From Microbacterium sp. AG1240 (GTDB lineage Bacteria > Actinomycetota > Actinomycetes > Actinomycetales > Microbacteriaceae): a stretch of DNA of 64,000 nucleotides. The stretch spans positions 124,001-188,000 of the forward strand of contig NZ_RBXJ01000004.1 of NCBI RefSeq assembly GCF_003635115.1, in the 5' to 3' direction. The notes beneath the pieces are model-generated. The model saw nothing but the letters and a program-made list of their open reading frames with translations, had not been told where the DNA came from and ran no database searches. The position numbers were made by a program, and so were the translations under genes. Below are positions 1 to 8,704 of the stretch, piece after piece. Position 1 is the first letter of the stretch. Each line of letters opens with the position of its first letter.

Positions 1-1488
1 CTCGTCGACCGGCTGGTGCACCTCGATGTACTCGCCACCGGGGAGGCGCACGATGCGGCCCGACTCGTAGCCGTGGAGAACGATCTCGCGGTCCTTCTTC
101 TGCAGCGCGATGCAGATGCGCTTGGTGACGAAGTAGGCGATGATCGGCCCGAGGATCAGCAGGGCCTGCAGGGTGTGGATGACGCCCTCCATCGTGACCC
201 AGAAGTGCGTCGCGATGATGTCGGACGATGCCGCCGCCCACAGCACGGCGTAGAAGGTGACGCCGGCGGCACCGATGGCGGTGCGGGTCGCGGCGTTGCG
301 CGGACGCTGAGCGATGTGGTGCTCGCGCTTGTCGCCCGTGACCCACGCCTCGATGAAGGGGTAGATCATGACGAGCACGATGAACAGACCCAGGATGGCG
401 AGCGGCAGGATGATGTTCCACGAGAAGGTGTGGTCGAACAGCACCGTCTCGAGGTGCGGCGGCACCAGACGCAGCGCGCCGTCGGCGAAACCGATGTACC
501 AGTCGGGCTGCGTACCCGCCGACACCGGCGACGGGTCGTAGGGGCCGTAGTTCCAGATCGGGTTGATCGTGAACATCGCGGCGATCGTGACGATCACACC
601 GAAGACGATGAAGAAGAATCCGCCCATCTTCGACGCGTACACCGGGAGGATCGGGTAGCCCACGACATTGCTGTTCGTGCGGGCGGGGCCGGCGAACTGC
701 GTGTGCTTGTTGACGATCATCAGCATGAGGTGCACCGCGAGCAGCGCCACGAGGATCGCGGGGAGCAGCAGGATGTGCAGCGTGTAGAGGCGACCGACGA
801 TCGCCGTTCCCGGGAACTCGCCACCGAACAGGAGGAACGAGATCCAGGTGCCGATGAGCGGGATGCCCTTGACCATGCCGTCGATGATGCGCAGACCGTT
901 GCCGGAGAGCAGGTCGTCGGGGAGCGAGTAGCCTGTGAAGCCCTCGGCCATGGCCAGGATGAAGAGGATGAAGCCGATGACCCAGTTGAGCTCGCGGGGC
1001 TTGCGGAACGCGCCCGTGAAGAACACGCGGAGCATGTGCACGCCGATGCCGGCGATGAACGTGAGGGCCGCCCAGTGGTGGATCTGCCGGACGAGCAGAC
1101 CACCGCGCATGTCGAACGAGATGCGCAGGGTCGAATCCATCGCGGCCGACATGGCGATTCCGCGCATCGGCTCGTACGCGCCGTCGTAGTGCGTCTCGAC
1201 CATCGAGGCCTGGAAGAAGAACGTCAGGAACGTTCCCGACAGCAGCACGACGACGAAGCTCCACAGAGCGACCTCACCGAGCATGAACGACCAGTGGTCG
1301 GGGAAGATCTTGCGTCCGAGCTCCTTGACGAGGCCCGAGATGCTCGTGCGCTCGTCGAGATAGTTGGCTGCGGCGCCGACGAAGCGGCCGCCCAGCGGCT
1401 TGCCGTCGCGCCCGGCCTCGGGCTTCGGCGTTTCGGTCACCGCCGGCTCGAGGGTGACGTTATCGGTGGGGTGAGATCCGGTACTCAA
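1..1488 (-). CDS. qcrB: Cytochrome bc1 complex cytochrome b subunit, C-terminus cut by window edge
   Basis: Membrane cytochrome b of the actinobacterial menaquinol:cytochrome c reductase, which passes electrons from menaquinol toward the aa3 oxidase. The minus-strand frame is open from 1488 to position 1 (496 codons), so only the last few dozen residues are missing. The start is TTG and overlaps the qcrA stop (ATTGA), implying coupled translation. Visible features are the first membrane segment (WSFMLGEVALWSF), the quinol-site region GFTGYSLPDDLLSGNG, and the following IGTWISFLLFGGEFPG stretch. It is the last gene of the order ctaE-qcrC-qcrA-qcrB, which is conserved in actinobacteria. Confidence 0.95.
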   Translation of the reverse strand, partial: MSTGSHPTDNVTLEPAVTETPKPEAGRDGKPLGGRFVGAAANYLDERTSISGLVKELGRKIFPDHWSFMLGEVALWSFVVVLLSGTFLTFFFQASMVETHYDGAYEPMRGIAMSAAMDSTLRISFDMRGGLLVRQIHHWAALTFIAGIGVHMLRVFFTGAFRKPRELNWVIGFILFILAMAEGFTGYSLPDDLLSGNGLRIIDGMVKGIPLIGTWISFLLFGGEFPGTAIVGRLYTLHILLLPAILVALLAVHLMLMIVNKHTQFAGPARTNSNVVGYPILPVYASKMGGFFFIVFGVIVTIAAMFTINPIWNYGPYDPSPVSAGTQPDWYIGFADGALRLVPPHLETVLFDHTFSWNIILPLAILGLFIVLVMIYPFIEAWVTGDKREHHIAQRPRNAATRTAIGAAGVTFYAVLWAAASSDIIATHFWVTMEGVIHTLQALLILGPIIAYFVTKRICIALQKKDREIVLHGYESGRIVRLPGGEYIEVHQPVDE

Positions 1489-2564
1489 TGACGCTCCCAG
1501 AAGCTCGGTCCGACGGGTTCGGTGAAGTCGCTACGAGCGACGAGGTAGCCCTCGTCGTCGACGGTGATGGGCAGCTGCGGCAGCGGACGCGCGGCGGGCC
1601 CGAAGATGACCTTCGCGCCGTCGGCCACGTCGAACTGCGACTGGTGGCAGGGGCACAGCAGGTGGTGGGTCTGCTGCTCGTAGAGGGCGACGGGGCAGCC
1701 GACGTGCGTGCAGACCTTGGAGTACGCGACGATGCCGTCGTACGACCAGTCCTTCTTGTCATCGGCCTCGGTGAGCTGCTCGGGGAGCATGCGCATGAGC
1801 AGCACGATCGCCTTGGCCTTCTCCTCGAGGTACCCCTCGTCGTGGCCGAGGTCGGCGAGCTCTTCGGGGATGACGTGGAACGCGGAACCGAGGGTGACGT
1901 CCGCAGCGCGGATGCGACGACCCGACGGGTCGTGGGCGAGGTGCGAGCCCTCCTTCCACATGGTGTGGCTGAGGAGCGCCACCGGGTTTCCGGCGATGGG
2001 GTTCTCGGGGGAGTTCTCCGGTGCGAGGCCGCGGAAGAGCGTGATGCCGGGGATGACCGAGGCGACCAGTGCGGCGAAGAGGGAGTTGCGGATGACCTCG
2101 CGGCGTCCGAAGCCCGACTCCTCGTTCGCGTCGACGAAGACGTTGATGGCGCCTTCACGCGTCGCGTCGCGACCGCGCGTCGCGTGACGCGGCTCGATGT
2201 ACTCCTTGTCGGACATGACGGCCTTCGACCAGTGGATCGCGCCGATGCCGATGGCCAGCAGGGCGAAGCCGATGCCGAGTCCGATGAAGAGGTTGTTGTT
2301 GCGGATGTCGATCATCTCGCCCGACTCGATCGGGAAGATCATGTAGGCGATGCTGGCCCAGAGGCTGGCGGCGACCGACAGGTAGAACAGCGTGTAGACC
2401 GTGCGGACCGCGCGGCGCATGGCCTTGGGGTCCTGGTCGGTGACGCGGTGACGGTGGGGAGGCAGTTCCGTCCCCTGCACGGGGTCGGGCACCACGACAG
2501 CGAGCCCGGAGGCGGGCTTCCATGAAGCCCTCTCGTGCTCGAGCGCGTCTTCCTCGTGTGCCAT
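1485..2564 (-). CDS. qcrA: Cytochrome bc1 complex Rieske iron-sulfur subunit
   Basis: Rieske [2Fe-2S] protein of the bc1 complex, 359 aa. The cluster ligands are seen as C285-T-H287 with C290 (CTHVGC) and C304-P-C306-H307 (CPCH). As is typical of actinobacterial QcrA, the N-terminal part holds three hydrophobic segments (about residues 55-78, 92-110 and 160-178) instead of a single anchor, with the Rieske domain at the C-terminus. It lies 45 bp after qcrC and its stop overlaps the qcrB start. The ATG at 2564 has a GAGGAGC-type ribosome binding site. Confidence 0.96.
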   Translation of the reverse strand: MAHEEDALEHERASWKPASGLAVVVPDPVQGTELPPHRHRVTDQDPKAMRRAVRTVYTLFYLSVAASLWASIAYMIFPIESGEMIDIRNNNLFIGLGIGFALLAIGIGAIHWSKAVMSDKEYIEPRHATRGRDATREGAINVFVDANEESGFGRREVIRNSLFAALVASVIPGITLFRGLAPENSPENPIAGNPVALLSHTMWKEGSHLAHDPSGRRIRAADVTLGSAFHVIPEELADLGHDEGYLEEKAKAIVLLMRMLPEQLTEADDKKDWSYDGIVAYSKVCTHVGCPVALYEQQTHHLLCPCHQSQFDVADGAKVIFGPAARPLPQLPITVDDEGYLVARSDFTEPVGPSFWERH

Positions 2565-2609
2565 GTTGCTCCTCGTGCGTGTGATGTGTCGTGCGGGCGT
2601 CGGTCGAAG

Positions 2610-3413
2610 CTAGTTCGACTTCGCCGTGATCCAGACGGTGAGGGCGATCAGCGAACCGATGCCGAACACCCAGATGAACAGGCCCTCGGAGACGGGGCCG
2701 AGCGAACCCAGCGTGAAGCCGCCGACCGACGGGCTCTCCTGGTTGTAGAGCAGGTAGGAGATGATGTCGCGCTTGTCTTCGACGGTCAGGTTCAGGTTGT
2801 TGAAGACGGGCATGTTCTGCGGGCCCGTGACCATGGCGGCGTACATGTTGACCGGGGTCGTGGTGTGCAGGTTGGGGGCGTACTTGCCCTCGGTCAGCGC
2901 ACCGCCGGCGCCGGCGACGTTGTGGCACATCGCGCAGTTGATGCGGAACAGCTCGGCGCCGTTGGCCAGGTCGCCTCCACCGTCGAGGGTCTCCTCGTCG
3001 GGGAATGTGGGGCCGGGGGACGTCGACTGGACGTACTTGCCGATCGCGTCGATCTGCTCCTCGGTGAACTGGACGGGCTTCTGCGGCGCCTGCGGAGCCT
3101 GCGCCTGCAGGGGCATGCGCCCGGTGGAGACCTGGAAGTGCACCGACAGCTCACCGGCGCCGTAGAGCGACGGCCCGGCTTCGGACCCCTGCAGGTCCAT
3201 GCCGTGGCAGGTCGCGCAGTTCGCCTGGAACAGCTTCTGTCCGTCTTCGACCGTCAGCGTGGACGTCGTCGCGGAGGTGTCGTCGGTCGCGGCCATCGCG
3301 GCGGACGCACCGGCGTAGATGCCGCCGGTGAGGAGCAGGCCGATGCCGATGAGTGCGGCCGCTGCCAGGGGGCTTCGGCGGCCGTTGGAGCGGCGCTTCT
3401 TCTCTCGTGCCAT
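2610..3413 (-). CDS. qcrC: Cytochrome bc1 complex diheme cytochrome c subunit
   Basis: Membrane-anchored cytochrome cc of 267 aa. Two heme c motifs are visible: CATCH at residues 66-70 and CAMCH at 160-164. A basic N-terminus is followed by a signal-anchor helix (about 15-40), and a second helix (FIWVFGIGSLIALTVWI) sits at the C-terminus. In actinobacteria this diheme subunit replaces a soluble cytochrome c and wires bc1 directly to the aa3 oxidase in a supercomplex, which fits its place between ctaE and qcrA. The start at 3413 gives a complete Lys/Arg-rich n-region. Confidence 0.96.
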   Translation of the reverse strand: MAREKKRRSNGRRSPLAAAALIGIGLLLTGGIYAGASAAMAATDDTSATTSTLTVEDGQKLFQANCATCHGMDLQGSEAGPSLYGAGELSVHFQVSTGRMPLQAQAPQAPQKPVQFTEEQIDAIGKYVQSTSPGPTFPDEETLDGGGDLANGAELFRINCAMCHNVAGAGGALTEGKYAPNLHTTTPVNMYAAMVTGPQNMPVFNNLNLTVEDKRDIISYLLYNQESPSVGGFTLGSLGPVSEGLFIWVFGIGSLIALTVWITAKSN

Positions 3414-3432
3414 GTCGGGGTGCAGCTCCGCT

Positions 3433-4062
3433 CTATTTCAGGAAGTAGATGACAGCGAACAGGGCGATCCAGACCACGTCGACGAAGTGCCAGTAGTACG
3501 ACACGACGATGGCGGTGGTCATCTCTTTGCGCCCGAAGTTCTTCACGGCGTACGCGCGTCCGATGACGAGGAGGAAGGCGATGAGGCCGCCCGTCACGTG
3601 CAGGGCGTGGAAGCCGGTGGTCAGGTAGAAGGCCGACGCATATGCGTTGGCGGTGATGGGCATGCCCTCGGCGACGAGCTGGGCGTACTCCCACACCTGT
3701 CCGGAGACGAAGATCGCGCCGAGCGCGAAGGTGAGGAAGAACCACTCGACCATGCCCCAGCCGAGCATGCCGCGCTTCTTCGTCGAGTAGGGCTGGTACC
3801 GCTCGGCGGCGAACACGCCCATCTGGCAGGTCACCGATGACAGCACGAGGATGATCGTGTTGCCCAGCGCGTACGGAACGTTCAGTAGCGCGCTCTCCTG
3901 CTCCCACAGACCGGAGGAGGTGCTGCGCAGCGTGAAGTAGATGGCGAACAGGCCGGCGAAGAACATGACCTCGCTGCCGAGCCAGACGATGGTGCCCACG
4001 GCAACCGGGTCCGGCCGCTTCACGGAGCGCAGAGCCTGGGAGTATGTCGCTGGGGTCGTCAC
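3433..4062 (-). CDS. ctaE: Cytochrome c oxidase subunit III
   Basis: Subunit III of the aa3-type terminal oxidase, 209 aa with five or more hydrophobic helices (for example [16 protein letters not shown] and [19 protein letters not shown]). I chose the GTG at 4062 rather than the ATG at 4101. The protein then begins [13 protein letters not shown] as in close homologs, and a CATAAT hexamer lies exactly 6 nt upstream, consistent with a leaderless message. It is the first gene of the bc1-aa3 cluster; qcrC follows after 19 bp. The divergent neighbour is trpD. Confidence 0.93.
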   Translation of the reverse strand: MTTPATYSQALRSVKRPDPVAVGTIVWLGSEVMFFAGLFAIYFTLRSTSSGLWEQESALLNVPYALGNTIILVLSSVTCQMGVFAAERYQPYSTKKRGMLGWGMVEWFFLTFALGAIFVSGQVWEYAQLVAEGMPITANAYASAFYLTTGFHALHVTGGLIAFLLVIGRAYAVKNFGRKEMTTAIVVSYYWHFVDVVWIALFAVIYFLK

Positions 4063-4068
4063 CTGACC

Positions 4069-4074
4069 ATTATG
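4069..4074 (-). promoter_or_regulatory. Candidate -10 for leaderless ctaE transcript
   Basis: CATAAT, then GGTCAG, then GTG (4062). The 6-nt gap places the transcription start on the start codon. No convincing -35 is seen. Confidence 0.45.
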
Positions 4075-4220
4075 GACGATTTCGGCGTCGTAGTTTCGCA
4101 CCGCCGACCCAACAAACTGCTTCGTCTAACTAAGCAATGCCTAAGAATCGTCCGCGAGTTCACTGGATGCCGGGTGGGATGCGGGCGCCAGAACCGCACG
4201 GTCATGCGGGCGGCCCTCAC

Positions 4221-4226
4221 TAGGAT
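4221..4226 (+). promoter_or_regulatory. Candidate -10 for leaderless trpD transcript
   Basis: TAGGAT-CGAATC-ATG. This is a TANNNT hexamer 6 nt before the trpD start, with no Shine-Dalgarno sequence between. Confidence 0.55.
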
Positions 4227-4232
4227 CGAATC

Positions 4233-5300
4233 ATGGCGGAGCGGTATTCCTGGCCCGAAATTCTCACGATGCTCCTCGACGGGCGCGACCTCAGCGTGTC
4301 GGAGTCGACCTGGGCGATGCAGCAGGTGATGGCGGGCGACGCCACGCCGTCGCAGTTGGCGGCCTTCCTCGTGGCGCTGCGGGCGAAGGGCGAGACGGTC
4401 GACGAGATCGTCGGCTTCCGCGACGCGATCCTCGAGGCCGCCGTCGGGTTGCCGGTCAAGGCCGACGTGCTCGACATCGTGGGTACCGGTGGCGATCGTC
4501 ACCGCACGGTCAACGTCTCGACGATGTCGGCGATCGTCGCGGCCGCGGCGGGCATCCCCGTCGTCAAGCACGGCAACCGTGCGGCCAGTTCGGCCTCCGG
4601 GTCGTCCGATGTGCTGCGCGAGCTCGGCATCGACCTGACGCTCTCGCCCGAGGCGGTCGCCGAGACGCTCGAGCGCACCGGCCTCACCTTCGCTTTCGCG
4701 ACGGCGTTCCATCCCGGATTCCGCCACGCCGGTCCGACGCGTGCCGAACTCGGCATACCGACGGTGTTCAACTTCCTCGGCCCCCTCTGCAACCCGGCGC
4801 GCGCCGAAGCGAACGCGGTGGGTGTGGCCCACCTCGACCGCGTCCCGTTGATCACGGGGGTCTTCCGCACCCGCGGCGCGACCGCGCTCGTCTTCCGCGG
4901 CGACGACGGTCTCGACGAGCTGACGACGACGGGCCACAGCCGCCTGTGGGAGGTCAGCCGCGGCGACGTGCACGAGCACGACCTCGATCCTCGAGACCTG
5001 GGTATCCGCTTCGCCGACCTCGACGACCTCCGCGGCGGGTCGCCCGCCGACAATGCCGAGGTCGTCCGTCGCGTGCTCGCCGGCGACACCGGTCCGGTGC
5101 GCGACATCGTGCTCCTCAACACGGCGGCCGGCATCGTCGCGTTCCGGCTCTTCCAAGACCCGACGCAGGTGCAGCGCCCGATCGTCGAGCGTCTCGCGGA
5201 GGGAATGGCTGCCGCTGCCCAGGCCATCGACGACGGCCGCGCGGCGGCGAAGCTCGACGACTGGGTCGAGACGAGCCGGTCGCTCGCGACGCCGTCGTAG
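4233..5300 (+). CDS. trpD: Anthranilate phosphoribosyltransferase
   Basis: Transfers phosphoribose from PRPP to anthranilate in tryptophan synthesis. The 355-aa protein has the normal length and the expected motifs: the PRPP-binding loop GTGGD at 84-88 followed by TVNVST, the anthranilate-site segment KHGNRAASSASGSSDVL, and FNFLGPLCNPA. The start is supported by the leaderless-type TAGGAT 6 nt upstream. It is not in a trp operon here; it sits divergently beside ctaE and 27 bp before a PHP-domain gene. Confidence 0.96.
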   Translation: MAERYSWPEILTMLLDGRDLSVSESTWAMQQVMAGDATPSQLAAFLVALRAKGETVDEIVGFRDAILEAAVGLPVKADVLDIVGTGGDRHRTVNVSTMSAIVAAAAGIPVVKHGNRAASSASGSSDVLRELGIDLTLSPEAVAETLERTGLTFAFATAFHPGFRHAGPTRAELGIPTVFNFLGPLCNPARAEANAVGVAHLDRVPLITGVFRTRGATALVFRGDDGLDELTTTGHSRLWEVSRGDVHEHDLDPRDLGIRFADLDDLRGGSPADNAEVVRRVLAGDTGPVRDIVLLNTAAGIVAFRLFQDPTQVQRPIVERLAEGMAAAAQAIDDGRAAAKLDDWVETSRSLATPS

Positions 5301-5327
5301 GGCCTGAACCGAGGAGGGGAGATCGAC

Positions 5328-6320
5328 GTGGATCCGCTCGACGCGCTGAACGAGATCGCCTACCTGCTCGAGCGGGAGCGCTCCTCTCGCTACAAATCGA
5401 AGGCGTTTCGCACGGCAGCGGAGGTCATCGCCGACCTCGATGACGCCGCCCGGCGCGACCCGGCGCTCCGCCGTCGCAAGGGCATCGGCGACTCCACCTT
5501 CGCCGTGATCACCCAGGCGCTCGACGGGCACGTGCCCGACTACCTCGTCGATCTGAGGGAGAAGACGGGTGTCGCGGCCGGCTCCGAGCTGCGGGGGCTC
5601 ATTCGGGGAGACCTGCACAGCCATAGCGAGTGGTCGGACGGTCTGACCCCCATCGAGCTCATGGTCGATGCGGGGCGCCGGCTCGGGCACGAGTATCTGG
5701 CCCTGACCGACCATTCCCCGCGCCTGCGCGTCGCGAACGGTCTGTCGCCCGAGCGGCTCCGTGAACAGATGGGCATCGTCGCGTCGTTCCGCGGGGGCGG
5801 CTTCACCCTCCTCACCGGTATCGAGGTCGACATCCTCGACGACGGTGCGCTCGACCAGGAGGACGACCTGCTCGCTGAACTGGACGTGGTCGTCGCATCC
5901 GCCCATTCCCAGCTCCGCATGGAGAGCGGTCCGATGACGCGTCGGCTGGTCGGCGCGGTCTCCCACCCGAGGGTCGACGTGCTCGGTCACGTCACCGGGC
6001 GCCTCGTCGAGGGGGCGCGGGGAACGCGGCCCCCCTCGACGTTCGACCCGCACGCCGTGTTCGAAGCGGCCGCGGCGCACGGGGTGGCGGTCGAGATCAA
6101 CTCGCGGCCCGAGCGCCAGGATCCTCCCGACGAACTGATCGCGATCGCGCTCGAGGCGGGGTGCCTGTTCTCGATCGACTCCGACGCGCACGCGCCGGGC
6201 CAGCTCTCCCTCATCGACTACGGCGCCGCCCGGGCGGAGCGGGCGGGTGTGCCCGCCGATCGTGTCGTCACCACCTGGTCGCTCGACCGCCTGCGGGACT
6301 GGCTCGACCGCCCGCGGTGA
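5328..6320 (+). CDS. PHP-domain phosphoesterase with PolX-like helical N-terminus
   Basis: 330-aa protein. The first ~95 residues (YLLERERSSRYKSKAFRTAA) resemble the helix-hairpin-helix/8-kDa region of PolX polymerases. From about residue 100 a PHP metallo-phosphoesterase domain follows, with GDLHSHSEWSDG, ALTDHSPR, GIEVDI and the late SDAHAPGQ metal-ligand motifs. There is no polymerase palm, so this is the PolX-like PHP architecture without polymerase. The GTG start at 5328 has a strong GAGGAGGGGA ribosome site. The substrate is unknown; a DNA-end or nucleotide phosphoesterase is plausible. Confidence 0.85.
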   Translation: MDPLDALNEIAYLLERERSSRYKSKAFRTAAEVIADLDDAARRDPALRRRKGIGDSTFAVITQALDGHVPDYLVDLREKTGVAAGSELRGLIRGDLHSHSEWSDGLTPIELMVDAGRRLGHEYLALTDHSPRLRVANGLSPERLREQMGIVASFRGGGFTLLTGIEVDILDDGALDQEDDLLAELDVVVASAHSQLRMESGPMTRRLVGAVSHPRVDVLGHVTGRLVEGARGTRPPSTFDPHAVFEAAAAHGVAVEINSRPERQDPPDELIAIALEAGCLFSIDSDAHAPGQLSLIDYGAARAERAGVPADRVVTTWSLDRLRDWLDRPR

Positions 6321-6331
6321 CCGCCCGCGGG

Positions 6332-6649
6332 TCAGCCGGGCTGCGCGTTGGCGCGCAGCACCTCGAGCCGCGCGCGGTACTCGGTCTCATCGATGTCACC
6401 CTTGGCGAACCGCTCGGCAAGCGTGGCCTCGGCCTGGTGCGCCGGATTGCGCCGGCCGCCGGGCCCGAAGCCGCCGGCTGCGGCGGCGCGGCGCCACCGA
6501 CGGCCGAACACGGCGAAGAACACGCCGATCAACATGATCCAGAACAGGGGGATCAGCAGGAACCACCAGCCGAAGCCGGGGCCGCCCCACCCTCCGGGGT
6601 GATGGGCGGACAGATGAGCGGCCGCCGCGGCGACCAGGGGTGCGGACAT
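6332..6649 (-). CDS. Small SHOCT-domain membrane protein
   Basis: 105-aa protein with one strong transmembrane helix (WWFLLIPLFWIMLIGVFFAVF, about 25-45), a basic Gly-rich linker, and a C-terminal SHOCT motif (LAERFAKGDIDETEYRARLEVL). SHOCT segments are short oligomerisation tails common in actinobacterial membrane proteins. The ATG at 6649 is preferred over upstream starts because GGAGAGGA lies directly before it. It lies downstream of a two-component system on the same strand. The role is unknown. Confidence 0.8.
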   Translation of the reverse strand: MSAPLVAAAAAHLSAHHPGGWGGPGFGWWFLLIPLFWIMLIGVFFAVFGRRWRRAAAAGGFGPGGRRNPAHQAEATLAERFAKGDIDETEYRARLEVLRANAQPG

Positions 6650-6778
6650 GGGGTTCCTCTCCGTCGGGTCGCGGAAGATCGCGACCGGATGCGTCGAGTC
6701 CACTCCCATCGCGGTCGCCGCGAATCCTCCCGGGGGAGGCACTTCGCGTGCATCCGGCGCAGTAGCTTCGGCCGGCGT

Positions 6779-7441
6779 CTACTGCCACCCGGGCGCGACA
6801 AGACCGGACTCGTACGCCAGCACGACCAGCTGGGCACGATCGCGCGAGTGCGATTTCTGCAGGATGCGCGAGACGTGCGTCTTCGCCGTCAGGGGAGACA
6901 GCACGAGCCGCTCGGCGATCTCGTCGTTCGTCAGACCCTGCGCGACCAGGCGCAGCACCTCGCGCTCGCGGTCGGTCAACGCGGCCAGCAGCACAGGATC
7001 CGGACTCGCGCGCAGCCCGTCAGCGGCGCGCTCGAGCAGCCGCCGCGTCACGCCGGGTGAGAGCAGCGCGTCTCCGGCGACGGCCACCCGCACGGCGCGG
7101 ATCAGGTCGGCGGGTTCGGTGTCCTTGACGAGGAAGCCGCTCGCCCCTGCCCGGATCGCCCGGCCGACGTACTCGTCGAGCTCGAAGGTCGTCACGATCA
7201 CGACGCGCACGTGCTCCAGCGCGGTGTCGACCGCGATCTGCTCGGTCGTCCACAGTCCGTCTCCGTCGGGCATGCGGATGTCCATCAGCACGACGTCGAT
7301 CGGTGTGGCGCGCAGCATCCGGAGCAGTTCCTCGCCCCCCGATGCTTCGGCGACGACGACGATGTCGGGCTCGGAGTCGAGCAGCGCCCGGAACCCGGCG
7401 CGCACGAGCTGGTGGTCGTCGGCGAGGGCGACGCGGATCAC
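6779..7441 (-). CDS. NarL/LuxR-family response regulator
   Basis: 220 aa. The receiver domain has acidic pair D8/D9, phosphoacceptor D54 (LMDIRMPDG) and the conserved K in FLVKD. A LuxR-type helix-turn-helix fills the C-terminus (LTDREREVLRLVAQGLTNDEIAE, about 150-210). It overlaps the upstream kinase gene by 4 bp (ATGA), so the two are translated together and form a cognate pair. The signal and targets cannot be read from the sequence. The adjacent SHOCT membrane protein is a possible target or accessory. Confidence 0.93.
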   Translation of the reverse strand: MIRVALADDHQLVRAGFRALLDSEPDIVVVAEASGGEELLRMLRATPIDVVLMDIRMPDGDGLWTTEQIAVDTALEHVRVVIVTTFELDEYVGRAIRAGASGFLVKDTEPADLIRAVRVAVAGDALLSPGVTRRLLERAADGLRASPDPVLLAALTDREREVLRLVAQGLTNDEIAERLVLSPLTAKTHVSRILQKSHSRDRAQLVVLAYESGLVAPGWQ

Positions 7442-8607
7442 GGGGCGCCGCGCCAGGGGAGCCGGGCGGCGATGACGGTGCCGTGACGCGAGTCGGACGA
7501 GATCACGAGCGTGCCGCCGGCGAGCTCGGCTCGTTCGCGCATGCCGCGGATGCCGCCGCCGGCGACGTGGTCGGGAACCATCCCGGTGCCGTCGTCGCCG
7601 ACCGTGGCGACGAGGTCGTCGGCGTCGCGTGCGAGCGTCACGGTGGCGGTGGTCGCTCCCGAGTGCCGCACGACGTTCGTGAGCGCCTCCTGCACGATGC
7701 GGTAGGCCGTCGTCTGCACGACGCTCGGCGGGGTCTGTCCGCGCAGTTCGTCGTCGAGCCTGACGTCGAGTCCGAGTCCCGACCGGTCGCGCGCGAGCAG
7801 CGACAGGTCGGCGAGCTGGGGTTGAGGAGTCAGCGGCGCGCTGGTCGCGTTCCGTTCGTCACCGCGGAGGAACGACAGGACGCCGCGCACTTCGTCGAGC
7901 CCCGTGGCGCTGAGGGCACGGATGCTTCTGAGCGCCTCGCGGGCGCGCTCCGGGTCGCGGTCGAACAGATGCAGCCCCACGCCGGACTGCACCGAGATCT
8001 GGCTCAGCGAGTGGGCGAGAACGTCGTGGAGCTCGCGGGCGATGCGCGCTCGTTCGTCCTGTTCCGCGGTGCGGCGTCGTTCGTTCAGCTGCGCCCGGCG
8101 CTCGTCGACGGCCGCGCGGCGGGCGCGGATCCCCTCGCCGATGGCGAAGCAGACGCCGAGCCCGACCGTCACGACCGCGACACGCAACGGGTGCCACGAC
8201 GTGTCGGCGAGCACGCCCGCGATCGCGATCGCGACCACCCAGCCCACGCCGACGGCGCCGAGGGCCCAGAAGCGGGCGCCGCGCACGACGGCGCCGATGA
8301 TCGCGAAGGCGAGGGCGAACATCGGCGGCCCCGCATCGGGGCGGACGAGCAGACCGGCCACGGTGAGGGCGGTGACGGCGACCACCGTCGGCCCGGGGAA
8401 GCGGCGGGCTCCGAGCAGGGCGAGTGCGGATGCGGCCGCAAGAGCGATCGCCAGCGCTGCGTTCGGTCCCCACGAGCGCCCGGCGGCGGTGATCGCGATC
8501 GTTGCGGGCACCTGGAGCACGAAGGCGACGATGACGGGCACGAACAGGGTGACCCCGGGCGGCGGGCGGAAGCGGGGCGCGCCGTCGTCCCAGGTGGTGC
8601 TCGGCAT
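7438..8607 (-). CDS. Sensor histidine kinase, HisKA_3 type
   Basis: 389-aa membrane kinase. Several hydrophobic helices fill about residues 15-165. The dimerisation/phosphorylation helix follows with the motif ARELHDVLAHSLS (phosphoacceptor His), and an HATPase domain ends it (VGDDGTGM, GIRGMRERAE). No extracellular sensory domain is visible, so sensing is probably within the membrane, as in DesK/LiaS-type kinases. The start at 8607 is favoured by TAGCAT 7 nt upstream. It is coupled to the response regulator by an ATGA overlap. Confidence 0.92.
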   Translation of the reverse strand: MPSTTWDDGAPRFRPPPGVTLFVPVIVAFVLQVPATIAITAAGRSWGPNAALAIALAAASALALLGARRFPGPTVVAVTALTVAGLLVRPDAGPPMFALAFAIIGAVVRGARFWALGAVGVGWVVAIAIAGVLADTSWHPLRVAVVTVGLGVCFAIGEGIRARRAAVDERRAQLNERRRTAEQDERARIARELHDVLAHSLSQISVQSGVGLHLFDRDPERAREALRSIRALSATGLDEVRGVLSFLRGDERNATSAPLTPQPQLADLSLLARDRSGLGLDVRLDDELRGQTPPSVVQTTAYRIVQEALTNVVRHSGATTATVTLARDADDLVATVGDDGTGMVPDHVAGGGIRGMRERAELAGGTLVISSDSRHGTVIAARLPWRGAP

Positions 8608-8614
8608 GCGCTCG

Positions 8615-8620
8615 ATGCTA
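8615..8620 (-). promoter_or_regulatory. Candidate -10, leaderless kinase transcript
   Basis: TAGCAT, 7 nt, ATG (8607). Same geometry as other starts in this window. Confidence 0.5.
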
Positions 8621-8704
8621 CGCCGCGCCGGTGGGCCCGGCGTCGGCCGCACGGACCGCTGCGGTGTACTCCCGGGGGAGTACACGGATGCTGCGCGCGG
8701 CTCG

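Noticed and set aside
16-1491. Long plus-strand open frame opposite qcrB
   Set aside because: Antisense of cytochrome b. The protein is Asp/Glu/Arg-rich low complexity with no motif, a usual shadow in ~70% GC DNA.
4059-6191. 710-codon minus-strand frame opposite trpD and the PHP gene
   Set aside because: It spans two well-supported genes on the other strand and has shadow-type composition (Arg/Val/Glu/Asp repeats).
6307-6332. Direct repeat GACCGCCCGCGG at the PHP/SHOCT gene junction
   Set aside because: Two adjacent copies in GC-rich coding ends, no symmetry; probably chance or slippage.
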